Shown here: positions 22,691-37,704 of the stretch, piece by piece
Position numbering within the stretch: position 1 is the first letter of the stretch
Layout: every line of letters begins with the position of its first letter
Assembly: GCA_051294375.1 (NCBI GenBank)
Contig: CM119265.1
Coordinates: 1,728,280 to 1,792,279 of the forward strand
Origin: Paraspadella gotoi
Lineage: Eukaryota > Chaetognatha
Reading direction: 5' to 3'
Length of the DNA stretch: 64,000 bases
Position numbers and translations under genes: made by a program
Notes under the pieces: generated by a model
What the model was told of the DNA's origin: nothing
The model's input: only the letters and a program-made list of their open reading frames with translations
Databases searched by the model: none

Positions 22691-25042
22691 TTAATAACTC
22701 AAAACAGAACCAATTACAGTTATTATTAATGTTAGCAAATTAATTACGTTATAATTGTACTTTTGTTCCCTATCCGCAGATTCAAGTAGATTGTCATAAA
22801 CCTCATTTAGATCTCTTGTAATGTTGTCAGAAGGCGTGTTATAAAATAGTTTATCAATAAACTTATCTAAAAAAACAAAATTAATTGACTCAGATGGTAA
22901 TTTTGTGGAAAGAAGAATTTGCTTATGATTGTTTAAGTAGATTGAGTCATAATATAAAGCAAATTCATGATAATTAGTTTGTTTGCATTTTATGGAAAGT
23001 TTAAAAAGCGTATGAAAGCTAGTCAAAAATACCATTAAGATTATAAAAATGGTTTTGACAAAAAGTTTATATTTTTTTAAAAGTTTTTCTGTGATCAAAA
23101 AAAGCCATACCAATATGGGTATAATAGAAACACTTGAAACCAAGTCGTAATACTCACTGTTTAATAATAGGATAATAATTTGATGGGTGTAATATTCGTG
23201 AGGCTCAAAATACCATGGTAAAGATACACAAGATAAAATGACGAAACGAAGCTTTTGACGAATAATGATTGCTTGTTTTACAAGCATGGACCAAATTGGA
23301 AAAGAGCAAGCAATTAACCCCAAAAATCCAAACATCTTTTTTTCTCCAATTGACAAGCAGTTAAGAGATTTACCAGCATACACTTCCAGCATTAGCAAAA
23401 CAAAGTATGATATCCAAGAGGTATAAGCAAAGTTGGTGTACATGATAAAGCTTCTGGACATTTTTGTTTTTGAAGAAAAGAGCATTTCAAAGTTTATTGA
23501 ACTCAGATAAAATCTTTCGCCTTGAAAAAATAAACCCGAATTTTTACTCGCAACATCGTGATTTAGCGTCGTAAGTATATTGATGGAGGTTATAAGCAGA
23601 GGACTGAGAGCGCCCAGCACAAAATTAATCAAGTTAACAAATTCTTTTCTAATAAAGAAAAGAGATGCGTTGTATAAAAATCCCAGCCCGAGATCGGACA
23701 TCAACATGATTAAAACGGTTAGATGGTCAGGTTCGAGAAACTTGTAGTTTCCGAGTTTATAACTAAAAACATCATCCGCTAGAATTACGGTTGGATCTTT
23801 GCGTTGCAAAGCGTGGCAAGACATAATCACGGAAATGGGGACCATTTGTTCCCATCTCACGCTATCGACAAATCCGGCCGTGACGAAACATCTACGAGGG
23901 GACAAGACATCTTTGTGAATGTAGATGTGCGGGGTCATTATTTTCTTCTCGCTAATAGCTATCCACATTTCCAGATGATGGAATTTGATGATTTTAAATT
24001 TGTCAATGACAAAGAAGATGGAGCAAGTCATTGCGGACCAAGATATCATGACTAGACATTGAGCAAAAGAGTTTTCTTTCCCATTTTTCGCTTGTTTGGT
24101 GATGAAATTGGTCACCTGATCTCTCAACTCTGTGATGGTGAAAACTCTCAAGAGAACCAACGGAGTGAGCAGAATTAGCCAAAGCGACCATTTCAAAGCC
24201 CAAACATAAACGAGGTAAATGTAGATGACCACTCCGAAGACTCCTTGGACCACACCGATGATGCTCAAAACCAAACGCCTTCCACTCAACCTGGAGGGAC
24301 TTCGAACATCCACTGTCGCTTTGGCGAGACCCACGATAGAGAGCGAAAAGGACACCAAAGTTTCATAATTGTCCAAAGGCCAACTGCAGGTCCTCAGTTG
24401 CAGCATGTAATTTAGCACCTTTGACCCGCAAGTGCAAGGGCTTGGGCTGATAAATGTCGACCCATCCGAATTCAATTTAATTAGGGAATAATTTTTAATC
24501 TTCTCGGTATTATTTTGGTCGGGTAAGCAGAGCTTGGTGGTGCCGCTCGTCATAGCTAAGATGATGGCTGCTGCTTGTAGGAGAATTTGCGGAAAAGTTT
24601 CGAGCAAAAGATGCAGCAAATCAAAAGTAAAAACGAGGCTCCTTTTGGACAAAGACAAAGACGACGATGACAACGATTTGGCCACCAACTCGGAAGATGA
24701 CGACGTGACTGTCAAAGTTGCCGAATACTCGTTATGTTGATCCAATCTTTCATCGATCGAGGCCACGGAGTTGGCGAGTCCCGCAAGGCACAAACACATT
24801 GTCACCATCTTACGCCAACAGTGGCGCCAAAGTCGCGGATAAACCGGCGCCTCTTTAGAGAATTGGCGCCATGCCAATGAGGCAGAAATGACGCCATGTG
24901 CCACGAGGACGACGCCCATAGCGACGCCGATGTAGCGCTCGCCGTAGAAATCTTTTCTGAGAAATAGGTAAGTCGTGCGAAGGTCAGTAAAGACATCGGC
25001 GACGTTAAGGATGATGATGATGACTACGATTTTGGGATTCAT
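22691..25042 (-). CDS. XK-related-like multipass membrane protein, intronless
   Basis: One open frame of 783 aa from ATG at 25042; an ATG 33 codons upstream is also in frame but less likely. The N-terminus (NVADVFTDLRTTYLFLRKD) resembles the D-x-x-TD...Y motif of XK-related proteins, and LLETFPQILLQA (about residues 145-157) matches their LLE-x-x-PQ-x-x-LQ signature. Known members are phospholipid scramblase-type membrane proteins. At least eight hydrophobic segments are visible. It is longer than typical XKRs (about 350-650 aa); the extra C-terminal half is AT-rich, less conserved in appearance, and ends in a hydrophobic segment (VINLLTLIITVIGSVL). It is the only long intronless gene here, which could mean retroposition. 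A decayed partial copy lies 320 bp beyond its 5' end. Confidence 0.65.
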   Translation of the reverse strand: MNPKIVVIIIILNVADVFTDLRTTYLFLRKDFYGERYIGVAMGVVLVAHGVISASLAWRQFSKEAPVYPRLWRHCWRKMVTMCLCLAGLANSVASIDERLDQHNEYSATLTVTSSSSELVAKSLSSSSLSLSKRSLVFTFDLLHLLLETFPQILLQAAAIILAMTSGTTKLCLPDQNNTEKIKNYSLIKLNSDGSTFISPSPCTCGSKVLNYMLQLRTCSWPLDNYETLVSFSLSIVGLAKATVDVRSPSRLSGRRLVLSIIGVVQGVFGVVIYIYLVYVWALKWSLWLILLTPLVLLRVFTITELRDQVTNFITKQAKNGKENSFAQCLVMISWSAMTCSIFFVIDKFKIIKFHHLEMWIAISEKKIMTPHIYIHKDVLSPRRCFVTAGFVDSVRWEQMVPISVIMSCHALQRKDPTVILADDVFSYKLGNYKFLEPDHLTVLIMLMSDLGLGFLYNASLFFIRKEFVNLINFVLGALSPLLITSINILTTLNHDVASKNSGLFFQGERFYLSSINFEMLFSSKTKMSRSFIMYTNFAYTSWISYFVLLMLEVYAGKSLNCLSIGEKKMFGFLGLIACSFPIWSMLVKQAIIIRQKLRFVILSCVSLPWYFEPHEYYTHQIIILLLNSEYYDLVSSVSIIPILVWLFLITEKLLKKYKLFVKTIFIILMVFLTSFHTLFKLSIKCKQTNYHEFALYYDSIYLNNHKQILLSTKLPSESINFVFLDKFIDKLFYNTPSDNITRDLNEVYDNLLESADREQKYNYNVINLLTLIITVIGSVLSY

Positions 25043-25364
25043 GGTGATGTGATATGTTGTAATATGAGATAGGATATGATAGAATATGATATCATAAGAT
25101 GGGAAGGAGTGAAGGAGAAAAAAAAGGAATAAGTAAGACAAGGGAGGAAGAGAAGGAAATAATGCGAAATGACTTTTGGAGTCTTAATATCTTAGCACAA
25201 ATGGAACATTTATTGACAATGCCGAGGGAATATCGTAAGAGATTGCTTTTTGTCCTATTATTTACCTTATTTCGTCTTTCTGAACGATTATGATTACGAT
25301 TAAGAATGATACAGCATCTTAGATCACATCCACATCACATATAAATAATATAAATAATATAAAT

Positions 25365-25945
25365 ACTGATTGCTTATTTTACAAGCATGGAGAAAATAGG
25401 AAAAGAGCAAGTAATTAATTCCAAAAATCCAAGCATCATTTTTTCTCCAATTAAGATTTGGTTGCCAATACTGAAGACGACGATGGGACTGACAAAGTTA
25501 CTAAATTCTTTGTTCGTCAACCGATGCCAATGGGTTAGCGATACCTGCAAAGCACAAAATTATTGCCACAGTCTCCAAAGTTGAGGATATACCGCCGCCT
25601 CTTTAGAGAATTGGCGTCATGTCAACAAACCGGAAATGACGTCATGTGCCACAAAGACGACGCTCATAGCAACGTAGCATTCGCCATAGAAATATTTTCT
25701 GAGAAATAGGTAAGTCGTGCGAAGGTCAGTAGAGACATCGGCGACGTTAAGGATGATGACCACAATAGAGACGACGATTTCGGGATTCATGGTGATGTGA
25801 TGTGTCGTAATATGACATAGGATATGATAGAATATGATACCATATGATGGGAAAGAGTGAAAGCGAAAAAAAGGAATGAGAGAGAGGAGGAGGGGGGAGA
25901 AAGAGAAGGAAAAAAATGACTTTTGGCTTCTTAATACGTATATTT
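25365..25945 (-). pseudogene. Truncated, internally deleted copy of the XK-related gene
   Basis: 25369-25460 matches the gene around 23262-23350. From about 25475 to 25945 it matches about 24670-25170, including the start codon context GATTTCGGGATTCATGGTGA and the upstream GA-rich leader. About 1.3 kb of coding sequence is missing between the two blocks, and small indels and stops break the frame. The promoter-side sequence was copied too, so this is a DNA duplication, not a processed copy. Confidence 0.8.
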
Positions 25946-26590
25946 TCTCAGCTTTATTTTCCCAAAACGCCTAATTTCATTTAAATTCAAAAAGATAGTT
26001 TTTCAATACAAAAATAAAATTAGATTAAGGCTAAGGATGGGATTAAAAATTAAGTATAGGATTATAGTTAGTTTTTAGGGTTCGGGATTTTGGTTATAGA
26101 TTAGGTATTAGGGTTAAGGATAATTTTAAGGTTAATAAATTTGATTAGGGATTAGGTTAAGGGTTTGATAACAGAATTGAGGCGCTTTGGGAAAATAGAG
26201 CCTTTGTCTCTCTGGCATCCTTGATATATTCTGTTTATTAACATCGCCGAGAGATTATCGGAAAAGATTAATTGTTGTCATTATGACGATTTTTTTCCTC
26301 TACCTCATTTCTCATTAGGCTTTCTTTGTGATAACATTTCCTCTGAAATAGGTTTTCAAAAGGCCGATACATTTTAAGCGAACCGACAGCCGAAAGTATG
26401 TATATTTACATAGATTACTCAAAAAATGCAAATCAAAACACGACAACAATCTAAATTTTCTCAGACTTGGTTTCTGTTGTTGTAGTTGTCGTCGTTTTGA
26501 TTCTTAGAGTTTATGCTGGTTATCGTCTGCCGAGTAAATTAATTCGATCGAGAATCAGACTATTTGTTTTGTTTTTTCAAGTCGAATTTG

Positions 26591-26621
<31 letters not shown>

Positions 26622-26786
26622 CAAGTCGAATTTCACTCACGTTGCAAACTTTATCGTTAACATTGAAAAAATATGAATTCGTTAAATATTTTCTGGAGCT
26701 GAAATTGAAAGTCGGTTTCAGGGATCGAACCGGGGACCTTCACATTTACTTTTCCACTTAAGTGAAGCCTTTTTACGGATTCGGTG

Positions 26787-26818
<32 letters not shown>

Positions 26819-27370
26819 CCGAAAACCAGTTTTAAAGCGAAGAACGAGAAAATCAGGTTTTTATTTCGTCGTTGAAATACTTTTTTTAGAGAATAAATAA
26901 TTAAATCAATAAATGATTATTGTCTGCCTAAAAAAAAATTCGAGAAAAGAGGAATTAATAATTTGGTTTTGCGGTAAATTTGTCAAAAATCACGGATTCG
27001 TTGATTTAATATAATTGTAATTAATATCGTAATAAAACGAACAAACGCTCGCCTTTTTTTACGAATTAGGAATTTTAACAACTCACCTACGCAACCCTAG
27101 AAATTAAAACAAAATTATATTTATACTACGAGACTTACTTTTTATAACTCGAAAATTGGCAACTGTCCTTTTGTTAATAACATTTTTCATTTCAATCTCC
27201 ATTTAATTTTATGCAGAAAAAAATAAATGCAGCCGCACGTGTAATACGAAATTAAGAAAAACGAAAAAATAATAAGGGAAAGAATTAAAGTAATAGAAAA
27301 TAAAAAATAACAAAAACAAAACATAGGAATCTAGATAAAAAAATTTTAAAAAAACAAAGGAGGATTTAAG
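25946..27370. other. Intergenic spacer upstream of GRB2-like genes
   Basis: Contains a small TIR element (25960-26205), a (GTTTT)n tract at about 26585-26615, and a (CGT)n run near 26785-26820. No exon supported. Confidence 0.55.
25960..26205. mobile_element. Small TIR element with TTAGGG-like interior
   Basis: Bounded by TTTTCCCAAAACGCC on the left and the complementary GGCGCTTTGGGAAAAT on the right. The interior is degenerate TTAGGGTTAAGG-type sequence. The same terminus (GCTCTGGGAAAA) appears at 7895 and in the minisatellite units at 897-1145. Probably a MITE. Confidence 0.55.
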
Positions 27371-32085
<4,715 letters not shown>

Positions 32086-32105
32086 GGACTTAAAACTATA
32101 AAATC

Positions 32106-32336
32106 GGGTTATTTTTATTTTCACAAACCGGGGTTAACTTAAGGAGGGGTTAGAGTTAAGGGTGGTTTAGAAGTGGTATAAGGTTAGGGGTTATTAGGGT
32201 TAAGATGGGTTTAAGGTTAGGGTAATTAAGTAATATTTTTAAACAATTTTTTAAACAATTTTTTAAAAAATAACTATTTTTAAATAATTTTTCAAAAACC
32301 GTCAAAACCGCGGTCGGCGAAAGTAAAATTTATCCC
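32106..32336. mobile_element. MITE-like element, second copy, inverted
   Basis: Ends GGGTTATTTTTATTTTCACA and CGGCGAAAGTAAAATTTATC; the interior is TTAGGGTTAAG-type. Compared with the copy at 31584-31774 it is inverted. It begins 21 bp after the stop codon of the canonical GRB2 gene. Confidence 0.65.
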
Positions 32337-32852
32337 TAATATTTTCATTTATAGATTTAACGTCTAATTACTAAAATACTGAAAGCTCAACTAATTCGGG
32401 TCACAGCCTTCAGAAAAACTATTGGCCTATTAGTATTAGTATTACTATGATATCCGTTTTGTGTGTAATTCCCATTTCTGTTATCTGATGTTCATTGGGT
32501 GAATTTTGACCTCATTTTGACCAGAGGGTTAAAGCAGACCTCTCACCGGTTCTTCCACAATCCACATCCAGGGTCGTTCTAGTCAAATTCCAATCCATAT
32601 ATTGAAATATAAAAAAAATATGTTTCAATTGCTAGTCACAACTTTACTGTGTAAAAAGTTTATATATATATTCAAATTAGTTTAGTTTGGTTAACCAATT
32701 TGATTACCACTTTCGGTGGAACGTAATACATTTATTGTTTCATTGTGTCAATTTATTCATTTTGAACAGATGAAATAACACTTAAAAATAACTGAAAAAC
32801 TAAAAAAACAAAACTAAGAATTTTTTTTTTCCGAAATAAAAAAAAAATAAAA

Positions 32853-34555
32853 ATGGAAGCAAAATGTCTGTACGATTTTTACGCAACGAGACAAGACGAA
32901 CTCGGCTTTAAACAGGGAGACGTTGTTAAGGTTAGTAATTGTATAATTAATGATAATAAAAGTATAACTTGAAATATTAATCAATTTAACTAACGTCTAC
33001 TCTCTCCCATCAGATCATCGGTCAAGGCGACAACGACCAGTGGCTCCGCGCAGAGCTGGTCGGTCGCGAAGGCCAGGTCCCGTTCTCTTACGTGCAAATG
33101 GCGCCCCGCCCTTGGTTCCAGCCGAAAATGAGCCGAACTGAAGCTGAAAAGTTCTTGTTGACAAAAGTAGAGAAAGGGAATGGAGGCAAGAAGGAATTCG
33201 AGTACGAGGGTGAGAAAATTAGGGGGGGGGTCGATGTTTAAAAAAAAAAAATCATTAAATCAAAAGGGCGATAAAAATTCTTCCAAAATGAGCAAATAAT
33301 ATTTCTATAACTTTCTTGAGGCAAAATGGTTTTAGTTTACAACGAATTTTATTTTTTCATAGAAACTAAACTAAAACCATTTTGCCTCAATACATATAGT
33401 GGTAATAACCTTTCTTTTTTCGTTGTTATAACTTTCTTTAAATAAGTTCAACACGTTAACTTTACAAACAATTTTTTAAAATAAATCGTTTGATCGTTCC
33501 TATGTTTAATTATAATAATTTAACTCATCGTTGCAGTAACAAATTAAAACTGTTTTTGTAATCATTTATTAATTTATTGAATATCAATTAAATCTAACTC
33601 GCATCCAATTCCACCTAAACTCCCCCAGACGGTTTCTTCATCATCCGTCCGAGCGACACTCGCCTCGGTGAATTCACGCTCAGCGTGAAATACAACAAGA
33701 CGGTCATTCACGTGAGAGTCAATCGCGATGGAGACGGAAAATATTTTCTTTTGAGTGAAAAGGAAAAGTTCGATTCGCTCAACAAACTTTTGGAACATCA
33801 CAAGTCATCGTCGGCGTCAAAGTGAGTTAGGGTGAACACTGAACAGTTAACACAGTGAACCTGTAGATGTCAAGGATGGTCCAAAGGGTGTTTTCTTCTT
33901 CCCCCCTCTCTCTCTGTCTCTGAGTGTCTCTCTTACTCTCTCTCTCACTCTCTCTCGCTCATCGTCTTGAGTTGTAATGTATCTCTATCACCTGAGGTCT
34001 GATCAATCTTTCTTTTATGGCAACAGCCGGGTTGCCTGTGATGCCCATTGGGATGGGGCATCTCACTGTTGGCTTTGAGGGCTTCCGACCCTCAGTGACG
34101 CCTCCTGTCACTGGCGCGGTTACCCGAGGACGGTCTCGCTTTGCCAACGCAGAGGGAAGTCATTAGGACTGTGGATGGAACACAACGCCTGGGATGGTGG
34201 GTTCCCCCTCTGAGCCAATGGTATTGAGGTGGTGTGAATATACCGCCACACTTGTCATTAACCTCCACCATATCTTCCCATAAAATACACTATTGCAACA
34301 TCCTTCACATCCGGTCCAACCTCCAGAGCCCATCACGTCCTTCTCCGCTTCATCGATCGCTACGCGGAGGCGGTCTTCGACTTCCGTCCACAGAGCGACG
34401 CGGAACTCGAGTTAAGTCGCGGAGATGTCGTGAGAATCGTCGATGCCTTCGACGCTGATTGGTGGGAAGGCGAGTGCGGTGGACGAAGGGGCATTTTCCC
34501 CAAGAACGTCGTCAACACGGGGACCGAGGCGGCGGTAAACGGGGCTTTTCATTAA
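32853..34555 (+). CDS. Diverged GRB2 paralogue, SH3-SH2-SH3 adaptor
   Basis: Exons 32853-32930, 33014-33209, 33629-33821 and 34327-34555: 696 nt, 231 aa; phases 0, 1, 2. First exon length (78 nt) and the first junctions match the upstream paralogue, but the intron that splits the SH2 domain there is absent. N-SH3: MEAKCLYDFYATRQDELGF...QW...VPFSYVQM. SH2: FFIIRPSDTRLGEFTLSVK keeps the pTyr Arg and IHVRV keeps the betaD His, but KYFLLSEKEKFDSLN has Leu where GRB2 has the EF-loop Trp. C-SH3: AVFDFRPQSDAELEL...DADWWEGEC...GIFPKNVV, with Val for the last binding Tyr. Both SH3 Trp residues remain. It is likely a working adaptor with altered phosphopeptide preference, not a pseudogene: the frame is clean throughout. 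Intron 3 contains an R6 repeat. Confidence 0.9.
34015..34165 (+). repeat. R6 family, highly structured ~150 bp repeat
   Basis: Nearly identical to 49361-49512. It is made of successive potential hairpins: GGCAACAGCCGGGTTGCC, GATGCCC...GGGGCATC, GAGGGCTTCCGACCCTC and GACGCCTCC...CTGGCG, ending CGCTTTGCCAACGCAGAGGG. It lies in intron 3 of the diverged GRB2 gene. No match to a known RNA class is recognised. Confidence 0.75.
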
Positions 34556-35611
34556 GTTGATAATTTACGGCTTAACTTTGTTAAAATTAAACCCGTCCAT
34601 GTTGAGAATGCGCCGAAGATAGAACAATTCTAAGTTAATCTTTCGATTGATAATCGTCATTCGTATGTAAAATTTGTATATATTTTAGTAGCTAATTTAA
34701 AAAAATTTCTCCCGCCGATGATGCCTCATGAAACAACCCCAACAAACTTGTGTATCGTTATTGAAAGACGTTCTGCTCAACTAGTCAAGCCTAACGACGT
34801 AAATTCAGAAATTCCTTTCTCACCGACCTCGAAGTACTTTCTACGTTAACAGTTTGAGTAAACATTTCCACTTCCATCTTGTTTAATGTACTACTTTGGA
34901 ATAAATTTGAAATTGATTTTTGGTAAATACAGACTTCTCCATTTAAATTTTTAGCCAATTAAAAATATGTTTCCTAATCACTAATAGCTTTTTCTTTTTA
35001 ACTCGGGTCGTAAAAAGTAACGTAATTTATGACATTTTGGTCAAAGAAATTTTATTTTCTGATAAACAAAAACAAAAAGGCGTGATTCCAGCGTTACGAC
35101 AACAACAACAAACCCACGAAATTCCCGAAAAAAAGGGAATTAATCATCTTGGGGGAAAATTCATATCACTCGTTTGTTACCTAGAATATGACCAGAATGT
35201 AAAATGATATAATCATGTAATGTAATGACTAATATATTATGTAATCGACTTTGACTGGGCTCCCGTAGATTTAAATTAAATTAAAAATTTGGCACAACAC
35301 TAAACATGAGAAAAAAGTTATATAAACTGATTTTAATTAACAAAATAACCCGGTTTCTAGTCGTAGTATGAAAGTAATTAAAGCGGACATGTAATGAATA
35401 TAAATACCCGCAAAAAAAAGTAAACGAAAAACTGTAATAAAAACATTTCCTAATTGGACCATATTCCCGGCAGACGACTGGGCATCAACGGTGTTCTTCT
35501 TATTCTTTGTCTCTTTTTTTCGTCACCAGAATGAATCACTTTTTGTCACTTTCTTTCGCTGAGAATCCGCCTGGCCAAGTTCGAAAGGCCAATCACTACA
35601 ATTTGACATCT

Positions 35612-35648
<37 letters not shown>

Positions 35649-35729
35649 AGAGAGAGAGAGAGGAAGAGAGAGAGATGAAGAAGGACGTTCCCCGTTCTAC
35701 GACATCTTTCGACGAGCCAATGGAGCCCG
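34556..35729. other. Spacer between convergent GRB2 paralogue and TOMM40
   Basis: Shared 3' flank of two convergent genes. Mostly AT-rich unique sequence; an interrupted (GA)n tract at about 35611-35675 lies just beyond the TOMM40 stop. No exon supported. Confidence 0.6.
34900..34905 (+). terminator. Poly(A) signal AATAAA, diverged GRB2 gene
   Basis: First clear AATAAA after the stop, 345 bases downstream. Confidence 0.4.
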
Positions 35730-35933
35730 TCAACCGACCATGAGGCCGAAGCCGAATCGGTAAGTCGGCTTGCTGTGTACCAAGAAGCCAGAGAGGATGA
35801 AGGTGAAAGGCAGTGGCTGCAGCTTTTTCTCGAGGACGGAACCCACGTTGTAGTTGGAGTCCAACATCCCGCGAAAAACCACGTCGGCCTTTGGAGGGGG
35901 ATGGAGAATTGGAAAAGGTCAAAATGAGCGAAG

Positions 35934-35998
<65 letters not shown>

Positions 35999-37645
35999 GC
36001 CCAAAAACCCACCTTGGGAATCTCGTACTGGAATCCCACGTTGGCGGTGCTCTCCTGTTGCGCCAAGTTGGTCTCCAACTCGACGCCGATTTGAAGGTCG
36101 GATCCGACGCTCTGGTGGAAGCAGGCGTGGACGGCGCCCATCATCGACGCCGTCAATGACGCCGTCCATGAGGCGCCGGTCATGCTTCCGCCCAACGAGT
36201 AGACGGCGATCTGTTTGCCGGGAATCTTGAAGGGGGAAGGGAAGGGTTAGGGGCAGGTGGGGCCAGGGTGAGTAAAAGTATCACTCACTCTCACATTCAC
36301 TCACTCACTCACTCACTCACTCACTTGAGGTCCGAACTGATAGACCAGTTCCGCCCCGAGATTAAGTCTGGGCGCGACCCGCTGGAGGTAGTGACTGATA
36401 ACGATCCCAGAGTCGGTCACGATGTCGGGGTTCACCGCCGTCAATGAGGCCGAATAGGAGGGGCCGCGATACTCGGTCGAAAACTATTAAAGGGAATAGC
36501 AATGATATTTAATTAAGATTAGCACAATTATAACGATATTTTAAACAAGCAGACCTGCGTTCCCGCGAACTTTCCGTTCTGTATCTGGGCGATCATCTTT
36601 GAGCGGAGATCCGGACGCCAGGCGTGCATGATTTGAGCGTTCATGTTGCCTGACGGGTCCATGTCGCCGACTGATGGGGAGAGAGAGAACAGGAAATCAT
36701 GATGAATAGATTAAAATTACTTATTATTTACCAAATTATTATTAAAAACTAAGCGAAAAACAACAATTTTTATTAGTTTTTACAACGATTTATTTGACAT
36801 TAGTAACGGACATGTTTCGACTTGTAATTTCGAGTCTTCTGTAGCATATGACGCTACAAACAACTCGTTAGCTCGGAGCATTCAATCTCGAGTTTGTAGT
36901 TTTTACTACCTTCGGGGCATGGGACCTGGATGCTTTCTCAAACTTAAAAGATTTCGCCAAACTCCAGCAACGAATGCAGGCTTAGATATCGGCAAAACGT
37001 CTAAGCACTTTTTTGAGAGACTTTCTGTCTGCCTTCAGCGCGAGAACGGGGAACTGCTCGCTTCCCGAAGTCCCGTGATTGAGTTGCCGTCTCATGTGGA
37101 CGGAGTTGCTTGACTTTGTCTCCCGATCTCTTCTTCTTTTTCATTTTTATCTTCCCCTTATTTGTTCTCGTTTATTGTTGACATAAGATATTTTTGCAAC
37201 CATTCCCGCAATTTATTTTGTTTGCTCTGTTTTCTTTTCAGAAAAAAAAAAGTTTTTAGAAGAAAATTGATTTGAGGTTATTTGGTTTTATTTCTTTTTA
37301 CAACAAATAGTTTACAAAGTTTAGACAGTTAATATCAAGATGCACAAAATTTATTTTTATGTTTGGGACAGCGGTCCTTATTTTATTCTCACTCTGCTCT
37401 CCTTCTCTCTTCACCTTGGCTTATATACCCTCTCTCTCTTTGTTTCCATTGCTCATCCCCGTTCCGTTGTCGCCGTTACCCGAGGAGTTTTTGTGCTCAT
37501 CCTCATCATAGGTGAGGGGGCGTCCTTTCTCGGCTACCAGTGAAGCGTGAACGACGGTGGTCACCCACCTCTCCCTCTTTAGTGGATCCGTTACACTTCA
37601 TCAGCGTTTGATTTTTTAACAGTTTTTCTTCACAAACATTAAGTT

Positions 37646-37704
<59 letters not shown>

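Noticed and set aside
35546-36169. 207- and 199-codon minus-strand ORFs in TOMM40
   Set aside because: Both read through the (CT)n intron 5; only the exon segments at 36225-36013 and 35888-35730 are coding.
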